Assembly (NCBI GenBank): GCA_024278395.1
Contig: JAJRTG010000186.1
Location: 1 to 10,816, forward strand
Direction: 5' to 3'
Length of the DNA stretch: 10,816 nucleotides
DNA from: Fidelibacterota bacterium
GTDB lineage: Bacteria; Bipolaricaulota; Bipolaricaulia; UBA7950; UBA9294
Shown: piece by piece, positions 1 through 7,124 of the stretch
Numbering within the stretch: position 1 is the stretch's first letter
How the letters are laid out: each line of letters begins with the position of its first letter
Translations under genes and position numbers: made by a program
The notes under the pieces: generated by a model
The model's input: only the letters and a program-made list of their open reading frames with translations
Databases searched by the model: none
What the model was told of the DNA's origin: nothing

Positions 1-900
1 GCCCGCCACGGCGAGAGTGCGGAGGAGCACAGGGGGAGCATCGATCGGTTGTTGGACTCATCCCCCACCCTGATCGTGGAGGACGGTGGGGAGGTGATGG
101 AAAGGGTAGCGGAGCGCGGGATCGATGGGTTCCCCCGGTTGATCGGGGTCTGCGAGGAGACGACGACCGGGGTGGAGCGTCTGCGAGGACTCGAGAGATC
201 CGGATCCCTGAGGGTTCCGGCGATCGCGGTGAACGACGCGAAGATGAAGCACCTGTTCGACAACCGCTATGGGACCGGTCAATCCACCTGGGACGCGATC
301 ATGCGTTCCACCAACCTGCTCGTAGCGGGCAAGACCGTACTCATTGTGGGTTACGGCTGGTGCGGCAAGGGTCTCGCTCTGCGCGCGCACGGGTTGGGGG
401 GGCGCGTGCTCGTGGCGGAGCCTGATCCGGTGAAGGCGGTGGAAGCGAGGATGGAGGGGTACGAGGTCGTATCCCTGACCGCGGGGATAGCCCGGGCCGA
501 TTTCGTGATCACGGCCACCGGCCGGGACGGGGTGATCGGGGAGGAGGAGCTTGTCCAGAGCAAGGACGGCGTCGTCTTGGCCAACGCCGGCCACTTCGGC
601 TACGAGATCGATAAAGAGGCGTTGGAGAGGGTGTCGGTTGACAACGACGAGGTCCGGCCTGGCGTCCGCGCTTATCGGCTTGCGGATGGGCGGACCGTGT
701 ACCTCCTCGGAGACGGGGAGCTGGTGAACCTGGCGCTCGGTGACGGCCATCCGGTGGAGATCATGGATATCTCGTTCGGGCTTCAGGCTCTGTCGTTGGA
801 GTATCTCGCCCGGAACGGAGCGGCCCTCTCCCCGCGGGTCTATCCGGTGCCGGAGGAGATCGATGCCCAGGTGGCGCGGACGGTGCTCAGTGTCCTGTGA
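1..900 (+). CDS. ahcY: Adenosylhomocysteinase (S-adenosyl-L-homocysteine hydrolase), 5'-truncated by the window edge
   Basis: The enzyme reversibly splits S-adenosylhomocysteine into adenosine and homocysteine in the cytoplasm, using tightly bound NAD, and so relieves product inhibition of methyltransferases. The frame is open from base 1, giving 299 visible residues; roughly the first 110-120 are outside the window. Visible family motifs are an IVEDGGEV segment, GVCEETTTGVERL, VNDAKMKHLFDNRYGTGQS, a Rossmann NAD-binding glycine motif GYGWCGKG, LANAGHF, and GHPVEIMDISF near the C-terminus. The protein ends about 20 residues after the ALSLEYLARNGA helix. It lacks the C-terminal Lys/Tyr extension that reaches into the neighbouring subunit's NAD site in mammalian-type enzymes; this shorter form is known from archaea and Thermotoga. 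An HAD phosphatase gene starts 7 bp after the stop, so the two are probably co-transcribed. Identification is secure. Confidence 0.96.
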   Translation, partial: ARHGESAEEHRGSIDRLLDSSPTLIVEDGGEVMERVAERGIDGFPRLIGVCEETTTGVERLRGLERSGSLRVPAIAVNDAKMKHLFDNRYGTGQSTWDAIMRSTNLLVAGKTVLIVGYGWCGKGLALRAHGLGGRVLVAEPDPVKAVEARMEGYEVVSLTAGIARADFVITATGRDGVIGEEELVQSKDGVVLANAGHFGYEIDKEALERVSVDNDEVRPGVRAYRLADGRTVYLLGDGELVNLALGDGHPVEIMDISFGLQALSLEYLARNGAALSPRVYPVPEEIDAQVARTVLSVL

Positions 901-907
901 ACGTAAG

Positions 908-1567
908 ATGAGACGAATCAGGATGGTGGTCTTCGATCTGGACGGGACCCTTGTCCGTTATCACGGGGTGGAGTTCGAATCGAGCTGGGGTGCTATCGCC
1001 GCTGCGGCCGGGGTTAAGGAGGAATCCGAGCGGCTTTTGGCCGAGTATTTACCCCGCCGTGACGCCTACCGGGAATGGGTGGCCAAGGACGCCGCCCTGC
1101 TCGCCGGGATACCGGCGAAGAGGGTGACGGAACGGATCTTCCCCCCGCCGTACGCGCGCGGGGTCAGGGAGGCGGTGGAGCGGCTGCGCGGTAGATACCT
1201 CCTCGGGATCCTCTCCTCCGGGGTCGCCCTTGTCGCCGATTACGTCAAGGAAGACCTCGGGTTCGATTTCGCCTTCGCCAACCGCATCCTGGTGGAGGAC
1301 GGCCGGTTCACCGGAGAGAGCGAGCTCGTGGTCGATCTGTGGGGGAAGGACAAGGTCCTCCGACGCATCGCCTCCGAGTACGGGATCGCGCTTGAAGAGA
1401 TCTGCTTCGTCGGGGACCACATGAACGACATCCCGGTGATGCGCATCGTCGGGCTCTCGATCGCGGTGAACTCCAAGGATGAGGACCTATCCCGCATCGC
1501 CGACCACGTGATCGACGACCTCTCCCTTGTCCCCGACATTATCGCGAAGTTTGAGAGAGGCGATTGA
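908..1567 (+). CDS. HAD-IB family phosphatase, phosphoserine phosphatase-like
   Basis: This 219-residue cytoplasmic phosphatase shows all four HAD motifs. Motif I is DLDGT with nucleophile Asp10 and general acid Asp12; motif II is the Ser pair at 103-104 (LSSG); motif III is a Lys in WGKDK (147/149); motif IV is GDHMND with Asp170 and Asp174 for Mg2+. The cap is inserted between motifs I and II, and the stretch ANRILVEDGRFTGE is typical of the SerB/phosphoserine phosphatase branch. The substrate is not certain: phosphoserine is the family default, but HAD-IB enzymes also act on other small phosphomonoesters. ATG at 908 is 7 bp after the ahcY stop; ATG at 923, just before the first beta strand, is an alternative. 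Neither has a good ribosome binding site, so translation probably depends on the upstream gene. An open frame extends back to 740, but that part overlaps ahcY and reads as low-complexity Arg/Ser. Confidence 0.88.
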   Translation: MRRIRMVVFDLDGTLVRYHGVEFESSWGAIAAAAGVKEESERLLAEYLPRRDAYREWVAKDAALLAGIPAKRVTERIFPPPYARGVREAVERLRGRYLLGILSSGVALVADYVKEDLGFDFAFANRILVEDGRFTGESELVVDLWGKDKVLRRIASEYGIALEEICFVGDHMNDIPVMRIVGLSIAVNSKDEDLSRIADHVIDDLSLVPDIIAKFERGD

Positions 1568-1592
1568 TTCTCTTTCCACAACCATCTAAGAT
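1564..1592 (+). promoter_or_regulatory. Possible sigma70-type promoter for the slipin-mnmG pair
   Basis: TTGATT (1564-1569) and TAAGAT (1587-1592) are separated by 17 bp. Each hexamer matches the consensus at 4 of 6 positions. It is the only plausible pair I see in the 61-bp gap before the slipin gene. The -35 overlaps the end of the phosphatase gene. This is a weak call; read-through from ahcY is equally possible. Confidence 0.3.
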
Positions 1593-1616
1593 CAAGACCG
1601 GTAACTACGGGATTCG

Positions 1617-1624
1617 AAGGAGGG
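1617..1624 (+). promoter_or_regulatory. Ribosome binding site of the slipin gene
   Basis: AAGGAGGG ends 4 bases before the ATG at 1629. It is a near-perfect Shine-Dalgarno sequence and fixes the start of the SPFH protein. Confidence 0.85.
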
Positions 1625-1628
1625 GAAT

Positions 1629-2378
1629 ATGGCTGTAACCATTGGAGCGATAGTAGTACTGGTCGTGTTATTCTTTCTGAACGCGATCCGGATCGTGCGC
1701 GAGTACGAGCGCGGGGTGATATTCCGGTTGGGGCGGCTCGTGGGGGCGAAGGGACCGGGTATATTCCTCCTCATCCCGATCGTCGACAAGATGGTGAAGG
1801 TGAGCCTGCGGACCGTCACCCTCGACGTCCCGCCGCAGGAGGTGATCACCAAGGACAACGTCTCCACGCTGGTGAACGCGGTCCTGTTCTTCCGGGTGGT
1901 CGACCCGTCCGCCGCGGTGGTCGAGGTGCAGAACTATGTCGAGGCGACCCGCCAGATCGCGATGACGACCCTCAGGAGCGTGCTCGGCGGGGTGGAGCTC
2001 GACCAGGTGCTCGCCGAGCGGGAGAAGATCAACATGAAGCTCCAGGAGATCATCGACGAGCAGACCGACCCGTGGGGGATCAAGGTAAAGACGGTGGAGA
2101 TCAAGGACGTGAAGATCCCGCAGGACATGCAGCGGGCGATCGCGCGCCAGGCCGAGGCGGAGCGCGAGCGCCGCGCTAAGATCATCAACGCCGAGGGGGA
2201 ACTGCAGGCGGCGACCAAGCTCTCCGAGGCGGCGGCGATCATCGCGAAGAACCCGGCCGCGCTCCAGCTCCGCTACCTGCAGACGCTGGTCGATATCTCG
2301 TCCGAGAACTCGTCCACCGTCGTCTTCCCGATCCCGATCGACATCTTCAGGTTCTTCCAGAAGAAGGAATCGGAATAA
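1629..2378 (+). CDS. Slipin/stomatin-type SPFH (band 7) membrane protein
   Basis: This 249-residue protein belongs to the prokaryotic slipin branch of the SPFH/band 7 superfamily. Residues 5-20 form one N-terminal membrane segment, followed by REYERGVIFRLGRL, GPGIFLLIPIVD and the DVPPQEVITKDNV signature at about 66-78. The SPFH domain runs to about residue 165. A charged Ala/Glu/Arg-rich helix follows (about 165-205, QAEAERERRAKIINAEGE), the usual coiled coil for oligomerisation. Such proteins form ring or cage assemblies on the inner membrane and are linked to membrane microdomains and protein quality control; a specific role cannot be read from the sequence. A usual partner, an NfeD-type membrane protein, is not next to it. 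The start is fixed by an AAGGAGGG site. mnmG starts 7 bp after the stop, indicating co-transcription. Family assignment is firm, function is not. Confidence 0.92.
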   Translation: MAVTIGAIVVLVVLFFLNAIRIVREYERGVIFRLGRLVGAKGPGIFLLIPIVDKMVKVSLRTVTLDVPPQEVITKDNVSTLVNAVLFFRVVDPSAAVVEVQNYVEATRQIAMTTLRSVLGGVELDQVLAEREKINMKLQEIIDEQTDPWGIKVKTVEIKDVKIPQDMQRAIARQAEAERERRAKIINAEGELQAATKLSEAAAIIAKNPAALQLRYLQTLVDISSENSSTVVFPIPIDIFRFFQKKESE

Positions 2379-2385
2379 ACTCCTG

Positions 2386-4230
2386 ATGGCAGGTTACGAC
2401 CTCGTGGCGATCGGGGCCGGGCACGCCGGGAACGAGGCGGCCCTTGCCTCCGCCCGGCTCGGTGTCGCCACCGCGCTCGTCACGATCAACCTCGACGAGA
2501 TCGGCAAGATGCCGTGCAACCCGGCGATCGGCGGGCCGGGGAAGTCGCAGATTGTCCGCGAGATCGACGCCCTCGGCGGTGGGATGGGCTTGATCGCCGA
2601 TTCCACGATGATCAACATCCGCCTCCTCAACACGAGCAAGGGTAAGGCGATGCAGGTGCGCCGCGCCCAGTGCGACCGGCACGCGTACAAGACCGCGTGG
2701 AAGCGGCTGTTGGAGGGAACGGACGGGCTCGATCTGATCGAGGGGACGGTCGAGGAGATCCTCGTCTCCGACCACCGGGTGGTCGGGGTGCGGCTGCGGG
2801 AGGGGAAGACCCTGGCCGCGCGGGCGGTCGTGGTCGCGACCGGGACCTTCTTGAACGGGCGGGTCCTCATCGGAAAGACCTCCTACCCGGCCGGGCGGAG
2901 CGGGGCCCCGCCCGCGGTCGGGCTCGCCGCGTCGCTGCATAGGCTCGGGTTGCGCATGGAACGGCTGAACACCGGGACCACCCCGCGGGTGAACCGTAAT
3001 TCGATCGACTACTCCGGGCTTCCCCGCCAGGACACGAGCGACGTCCCGCTCGGGTTCTCATTCTGGAGAAAGCCGCGCGTTTTGCCGAAGGATCATCCCG
3101 TATACGTCACCCACACCAACCCCGAGACCCATCGCATCATCCGGGAGAACCTGCACCTGTCCCCGAACTACAACGGCCTGATCGCCGGGGAGGGCCCGCG
3201 CCACTGCCCGTCCCTCGAGACGAAGATCGTCAAGTTTCCCGAGAGGGGAAGCCACAAGGTATTCCTCGAACCGGAGGGGCGGGAGACGGCCGAGGTCTAT
3301 CTCCAGGGAATCTACACCGCGTTCCCCCCGGAGATCCAGGAGCGGATCGTCCATTCGATCGAGGGGCTGGAACACGCGCGCATCGAGCGCTACGGCTACG
3401 ACATCGAGTACGACTACGTCGCCCCCCGCCAGTTGTCACCGAGTCTTGAAGTCGATGGGATCGGAGGGCTCTACCTCGCCGGGCAGATCAACGGGACGAC
3501 CGGGTACGAGGAGGCGGCCGGCCAGGGGCTGATCGCCGGGATCAACGCTGCCCGGAGCGTTCTTGGGCAAGGTCCGTTTGTCCTGTCCCGCGGGGAGGCG
3601 TTCATCGGGGTGATGATCGACGACCTCGTCACTAAAGGGATCACCGAGCCCTACCGGATGCTCCCCTCCCGCGCCGAGTACCGGATCACCCTGCGGGAGA
3701 GCAACGCCGACCTGCGCCTGGCCCGGATCGGCCACGAACTCGGGTTGATCAGTGATGCCCAGTACGAACAGGTGGAGAAAAGACGAAAGCAGATCGAGGA
3801 GATTCTGCAAGAGCTGAGGATCACCCGCGTCGGGCCGCGCGACCCGGTGAACGAGCGTCTCATCGCTTGTGGAACCTCCCCTCTGGATCAGAACGGGGCG
3901 AGCCTGTACGAGCTCCTCCGCCGGCCGCAGGTGCGGCTCTCCGACCTCCTAGATCGCTCGGACATCCCGGACGACGTTGAGACAGAGGTCGAGATCGAGG
4001 CGAAGTATTCCGGCTACCTAGCCCAGCAGGCGCGCGAGATCGCGCACCTGAAGAAGATGGAGGGGATCCCGATCCCGGATGACCTGGACTACGACGCCCT
4101 CACGAACATCTCGATCGAGGGGCGCGAGCTCCTCGCCCGCGTCCGGCCGCGCTCGTTCGGCCAGGCGGCCCGCATCCCCGGGATCTCCCAGGCCGACCTC
4201 TCGATGCTTGCGATCCTTCTTAGACGTTAG
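2386..4230 (+). CDS. mnmG: tRNA uridine-5-carboxymethylaminomethyl modification enzyme MnmG (GidA), full length
   Basis: MnmG works with MnmE to install cmnm5 or nm5 groups on U34 of tRNAs reading two-codon boxes; it binds FAD and uses NADH and methylene-tetrahydrofolate. The protein has 614 residues, normal for the family. Visible motifs are the FAD dinucleotide fold GAGHAGNEAA (10-19), the catalytic-cysteine motif KMPCNPAIGGPGKS (Cys44, E. coli Cys47), a second conserved cysteine in RHCPSLETK (Cys274, E. coli Cys277), the GTTGYEEAAGQGLIAG flavin-site segment and the C-terminal RPRSFGQAARIPGIS tRNA/MnmE-binding region. Translation probably couples to the slipin gene 7 bp upstream, as the local ribosome site is weak. 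The last 11 codons are oddly AT-rich (ctt, ctt, aga, cgt) compared with the rest of the gene. They differ from the second, truncated copy of this 3' end at 9086-9474, which suggests a replaced tail. All key residues are present, so the gene should be functional. Confidence 0.98.
   Translation: MAGYDLVAIGAGHAGNEAALASARLGVATALVTINLDEIGKMPCNPAIGGPGKSQIVREIDALGGGMGLIADSTMINIRLLNTSKGKAMQVRRAQCDRHAYKTAWKRLLEGTDGLDLIEGTVEEILVSDHRVVGVRLREGKTLAARAVVVATGTFLNGRVLIGKTSYPAGRSGAPPAVGLAASLHRLGLRMERLNTGTTPRVNRNSIDYSGLPRQDTSDVPLGFSFWRKPRVLPKDHPVYVTHTNPETHRIIRENLHLSPNYNGLIAGEGPRHCPSLETKIVKFPERGSHKVFLEPEGRETAEVYLQGIYTAFPPEIQERIVHSIEGLEHARIERYGYDIEYDYVAPRQLSPSLEVDGIGGLYLAGQINGTTGYEEAAGQGLIAGINAARSVLGQGPFVLSRGEAFIGVMIDDLVTKGITEPYRMLPSRAEYRITLRESNADLRLARIGHELGLISDAQYEQVEKRRKQIEEILQELRITRVGPRDPVNERLIACGTSPLDQNGASLYELLRRPQVRLSDLLDRSDIPDDVETEVEIEAKYSGYLAQQAREIAHLKKMEGIPIPDDLDYDALTNISIEGRELLARVRPRSFGQAARIPGISQADLSMLAILLRR
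3530..4230 (+). repeat. Left copy of a direct repeat: mnmG 3' end flanking the accessory cassette
   Basis: Bases 3530-3823 match 9086-9379 with 7 differences in 294 bp, and 4136-4199 match 9380-9443 exactly. The final 31 bp (4200-4230 against 9444-9474) differ at 9 positions. Bases 3824-4135 (312 bp) have no counterpart in the right copy. The missing block is bounded by the 17-bp sequences at 3824-3840 and 4136-4152, which differ at one base. Confidence 0.95.
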
Positions 4231-4269
4231 TGGAATAAAGTAGCGGAAAGCGATGTTGGCGGAAAACAT

Positions 4270-4941
4270 TTACTGGTTTGCAGCAACGATAACCCCGTCC
4301 TGTAAGACAAGGAGACGTTTTGCAAAAGATGCGACAAAAGGATCATGGGTGGCAACGATGAGAGTGACTCCTTCTCTGTTTAGACGGGCGAACTCCTCCA
4401 TCATACTCCGACTGCTTTTGGAATCGAGATTGCCAGTCGGTTCATCGGCAAGAACGAGCTTGGGATTGATCACGAGCGCTCGGGCAATGGCAACACGTTG
4501 TTCCTCTCCGCCGGATAGCTCCGCGGGAAGGTGCCTGATACGCTTGGAAAGTCCTACGCGGGTTAACGCCGCAACCGCGCGTTGGTACCGATCCTTGCGA
4601 TTGAGACCAGCGTAGTAAAGTGGCACAGCCACATTTTCCCAGGCCTTTAAGTGAGCGATCAGATTGTAACTCTGAAACACGAAACCGATTGAACGCCCGC
4701 GCAATCGTGATCGTTCTCGGTCGGATAGTTCCTGTACCGATTCTCCGAAGAGGTGTAACTCTCCCCTTGTTGGCTCGTCCAGGAGCCCTATCAAGTTAAG
4801 CAGGGTGCTTTTACCGGATCCTGATGGCCCCTGTATTATCAGGAATTCCTGTTTTGTTACGTTGAGGTCTACTCCGCGCAGGGCAGGAACCTTCAGCTGC
4901 CCTTTGATGTACGTTTTGTATATGCCTTGCAGTTCGATCAT
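4270..4941 (-). CDS. ABC transporter ATP-binding protein, MacB/LolD type
   Basis: This 223-residue cytoplasmic ATPase powers the permease encoded just upstream on the same strand. It has every motif of an active ABC ATPase: Walker A GPSGSGKST (38-46), Q-loop Gln90 in FVFQSYNL, signature LSGGEEQRVAIARAL (142-156), Walker B LVLADEP with catalytic Glu167, D-loop NLDS, and H-loop His199 in ATHD. The signature reads SGGEEQ where SGGQQQ is common in this family. The RSIGFVFQ and LADEPTGNLDS segments place it in the MacB/LolD/FtsE (type VII, mechanotransmission) branch rather than among classical type I importers. Its ATG overlaps the permease stop by 4 bp (ATGA), so translation is coupled and the start is well supported. 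It ends 39 bp from the convergent mnmG stop. The substrate is unknown; context suggests the cysteine-rich peptide of the same operon. Confidence 0.95.
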   Translation of the reverse strand: MIELQGIYKTYIKGQLKVPALRGVDLNVTKQEFLIIQGPSGSGKSTLLNLIGLLDEPTRGELHLFGESVQELSDRERSRLRGRSIGFVFQSYNLIAHLKAWENVAVPLYYAGLNRKDRYQRAVAALTRVGLSKRIRHLPAELSGGEEQRVAIARALVINPKLVLADEPTGNLDSKSSRSMMEEFARLNREGVTLIVATHDPFVASFAKRLLVLQDGVIVAANQ

Positions 4942-7124
4942 TGGTTTCCTCTTCTTATCGCCTTAGCCGGGGAAAGTTGACTTGTTCGCCAGGCAGGCCA
5001 ACCTCCAGCCACAACCCCTATGCAGATCACTGCTACGATAATTATCCATGCCCATTCTAGGGGAATAGACGACGGTTGGTTCAAGAAGCGTTGCATCGGC
5101 CCTGTCCCGGCTATGCTGAGGCCTAGGCCAATAAACCCGGCTGGTACCGTAATCTTGAGTGCTTCCATCACTCCCAGGGTGACGATCCGATACTTAGTTG
5201 CTCCTGCCACACGGCGGATGCCTAATTCGCGGGTGCGTAGCAAGAGAAGAAAACTGACCAGGTTAAATACCCCGATCGCTCCGAGGAGAAGGCCCAATCC
5301 AACCAGGATACTGAGTCGGCTTGCAGCGGCTACAAGGAATCGACGCCATTCCGTCACTTGTGCCGCAGGTGTAATGACTTCCACCTTAGCTGTGTTCGGG
5401 TAGATATCCTGGAACAAGTCCACGATTGCGGTTCTGAGCTTATCCGGCTGCGCTTCGGGAGCCGTATGAACGAAGAAGGAGTGGGAAAACCAGAGCCCCT
5501 CGAGGCACTTATACGGAATGATCACCTGCGCTCCAAGAACCCACATGGACATCCGGTCGTTGAATACACCCACTACCTTGTAAGGAGCGTCCTTTATGGA
5601 CAATGTCTGCCCGATCGGATTTTGCCCCCCGAACATGTTCTGGGCGAAACTTGCCGCTAAGAGGGCCACTGGCTTCCCTTTCCCAATCTCTTGCTCGCTT
5701 AAGTCACGACCCTGTTCCACGTTAAGTAACTTTAGGTTCGCCCATCCGTTCGCTACACCTTTCACGGTGATTGCTGGGGAATTGATCCCATTTATACGTA
5801 TCGAACGGGAACCGCAAACGGCCACCACTTCCACTCCTGGCAGGGTCCTTAACAAACGGAGGTCGTTCACTGAAAGCTCCGGAGGGGCGAGGATGCTCTG
5901 ACGCGGGCTTTGAACAAGTAGGGTCCGTTCATCGATCGGTCCCCACAGGCTCCCGAGGAACTGCTGGGAGCCTGCTACTAGGCTGATGAGTAGAAACAAC
6001 CCACCACTGGCTATTGCTACGACGAACATGGCGATGAACCTTCCTCCCCCGATGCCAGATCTGCTACGCGCTTCAAGTGTCCGCAGCGATAACGCATACG
6101 CTGGGTTCATCCGAGCAGCCTGCCAGCTTGGGTAGACGCTGGCTATAAGTCCCACTATGAAAACAAGCGGGAATACCACCGCATGGGGTTCTCCGAGCCT
6201 AGGGGAACTTCCTAGACGGGAAAAGAGAAAAAACATGGCTTGTCCCAGTCCGCTTCCGATGATCCCTCCTGCGCCGACCAGAAATAGCCCTTCAGCCACA
6301 AATAGCCGCATGATGTCAGGCGCGGTTGCCCCCACCGTTCGGCGGACTCCGATCTCCCAACTGCGGTCTATGACTGATAGTAACAGAAGTCCGGCCACCA
6401 TGGCGCCGGCGATGATGAACATTCCCAGAGAACTCATGACCAAAAGACTGTTCAGGGTGCGCTCGGTAGCAAAGTACATGCTGTATCGTTTCGAGATCGG
6501 GGTGATGGTGACCCTGGGAAATGCGTGCATGATCGCCTGCCGGGCATGTTTTGCGGCGCCACCTATCCGCACGAGAAGGGTCCAGTAGAGCTTTTCGTCC
6601 GATCCAGCTGGAACGAGCACCCAATCGTTCAAACGACGGCGGATCTCATCGTCGTCCGGAATGGGGGCCAGAACGCCGATGATCTCCTTGCCATCGAGTA
6701 ATCGACCTACAGGATTTATGTTACCAAACACGACTTCCTTCACCTTCCACCCGAGGATGACTACGTCCTCATCGTCCGGTGTAAATGACCTGCCGGAAGC
6801 GAGTGGAAGTTGGAAAACCTTAAGGTAGTCTGGGCTTACCTTGAGGTAGGTGAGATTGTAAGTCTGCCCGGGTATGTAGGCGGTGGAGTAACCACCCTCT
6901 CCCGCCACGGCGGCGATCTCCGCCAAGTTAGCCAACCGGGTTAAATCGCCGTTTCCAAATCCTTCATTCGCATGAACGTAGAACAAGTTTGCACCGATGC
7001 GATTTACTAGAGAGCGTATCTCCGCTTCCAATCCTTCGCGGATGCCAAGAGCTAGCCAAAGAACCGCAGTGGCCAATACCACCGCGGTCAACACCAACCA
7101 TCGGCCAGCCGGAGCGCGTTTCAC
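4938..7124 (-). CDS. ABC transporter permease with two MacB/FtsX units
   Basis: This 728-residue inner-membrane protein has eight predicted membrane segments in two repeats. Unit 1 has TM1 (about 9-27), an extracytoplasmic MacB-like periplasmic core (30-225) and TM2-4 (228-252, 273-300, 315-335). Unit 2 has TM5 (362-384), a second core (390-598) and TM6-8 (601-627, 650-672, 690-710). Each unit carries the FtsX coupling-helix motif, EIGVRRTVGAT (257-267) and ELGIRRVAGAT (633-643), and ends with a W-x-A-A/W-R-x-x-x-x-x-P-A segment. MacB has one unit and works as a dimer; this duplicated form can supply both halves of the transporter in one chain, as in acidobacterial duplicated permeases, but here with a cognate ATPase. 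The start is GTG within a GTGA overlap with the upstream gene; no ATG fits better. No membrane-fusion (MacA-like) adaptor is encoded nearby. Base composition is AT-richer than in the flanking housekeeping genes. Confidence 0.92.
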   Translation of the reverse strand: MKRAPAGRWLVLTAVVLATAVLWLALGIREGLEAEIRSLVNRIGANLFYVHANEGFGNGDLTRLANLAEIAAVAGEGGYSTAYIPGQTYNLTYLKVSPDYLKVFQLPLASGRSFTPDDEDVVILGWKVKEVVFGNINPVGRLLDGKEIIGVLAPIPDDDEIRRRLNDWVLVPAGSDEKLYWTLLVRIGGAAKHARQAIMHAFPRVTITPISKRYSMYFATERTLNSLLVMSSLGMFIIAGAMVAGLLLLSVIDRSWEIGVRRTVGATAPDIMRLFVAEGLFLVGAGGIIGSGLGQAMFFLFSRLGSSPRLGEPHAVVFPLVFIVGLIASVYPSWQAARMNPAYALSLRTLEARSRSGIGGGRFIAMFVVAIASGGLFLLISLVAGSQQFLGSLWGPIDERTLLVQSPRQSILAPPELSVNDLRLLRTLPGVEVVAVCGSRSIRINGINSPAITVKGVANGWANLKLLNVEQGRDLSEQEIGKGKPVALLAASFAQNMFGGQNPIGQTLSIKDAPYKVVGVFNDRMSMWVLGAQVIIPYKCLEGLWFSHSFFVHTAPEAQPDKLRTAIVDLFQDIYPNTAKVEVITPAAQVTEWRRFLVAAASRLSILVGLGLLLGAIGVFNLVSFLLLLRTRELGIRRVAGATKYRIVTLGVMEALKITVPAGFIGLGLSIAGTGPMQRFLNQPSSIPLEWAWIIIVAVICIGVVAGGWPAWRTSQLSPAKAIRRGNQ

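Noticed and set aside
740..907. Upstream extension of the phosphatase reading frame
   Set aside because: It overlaps the conserved end of ahcY and reads as low-complexity Arg/Ser; the HAD fold begins right after the ATG at 908.
4231..4269. Possible terminator or attachment core between mnmG and the ABC ATPase gene
   Set aside because: I see no stable hairpin with a T-run, and no short exact repeat shared with the right end beyond the mnmG homology itself.
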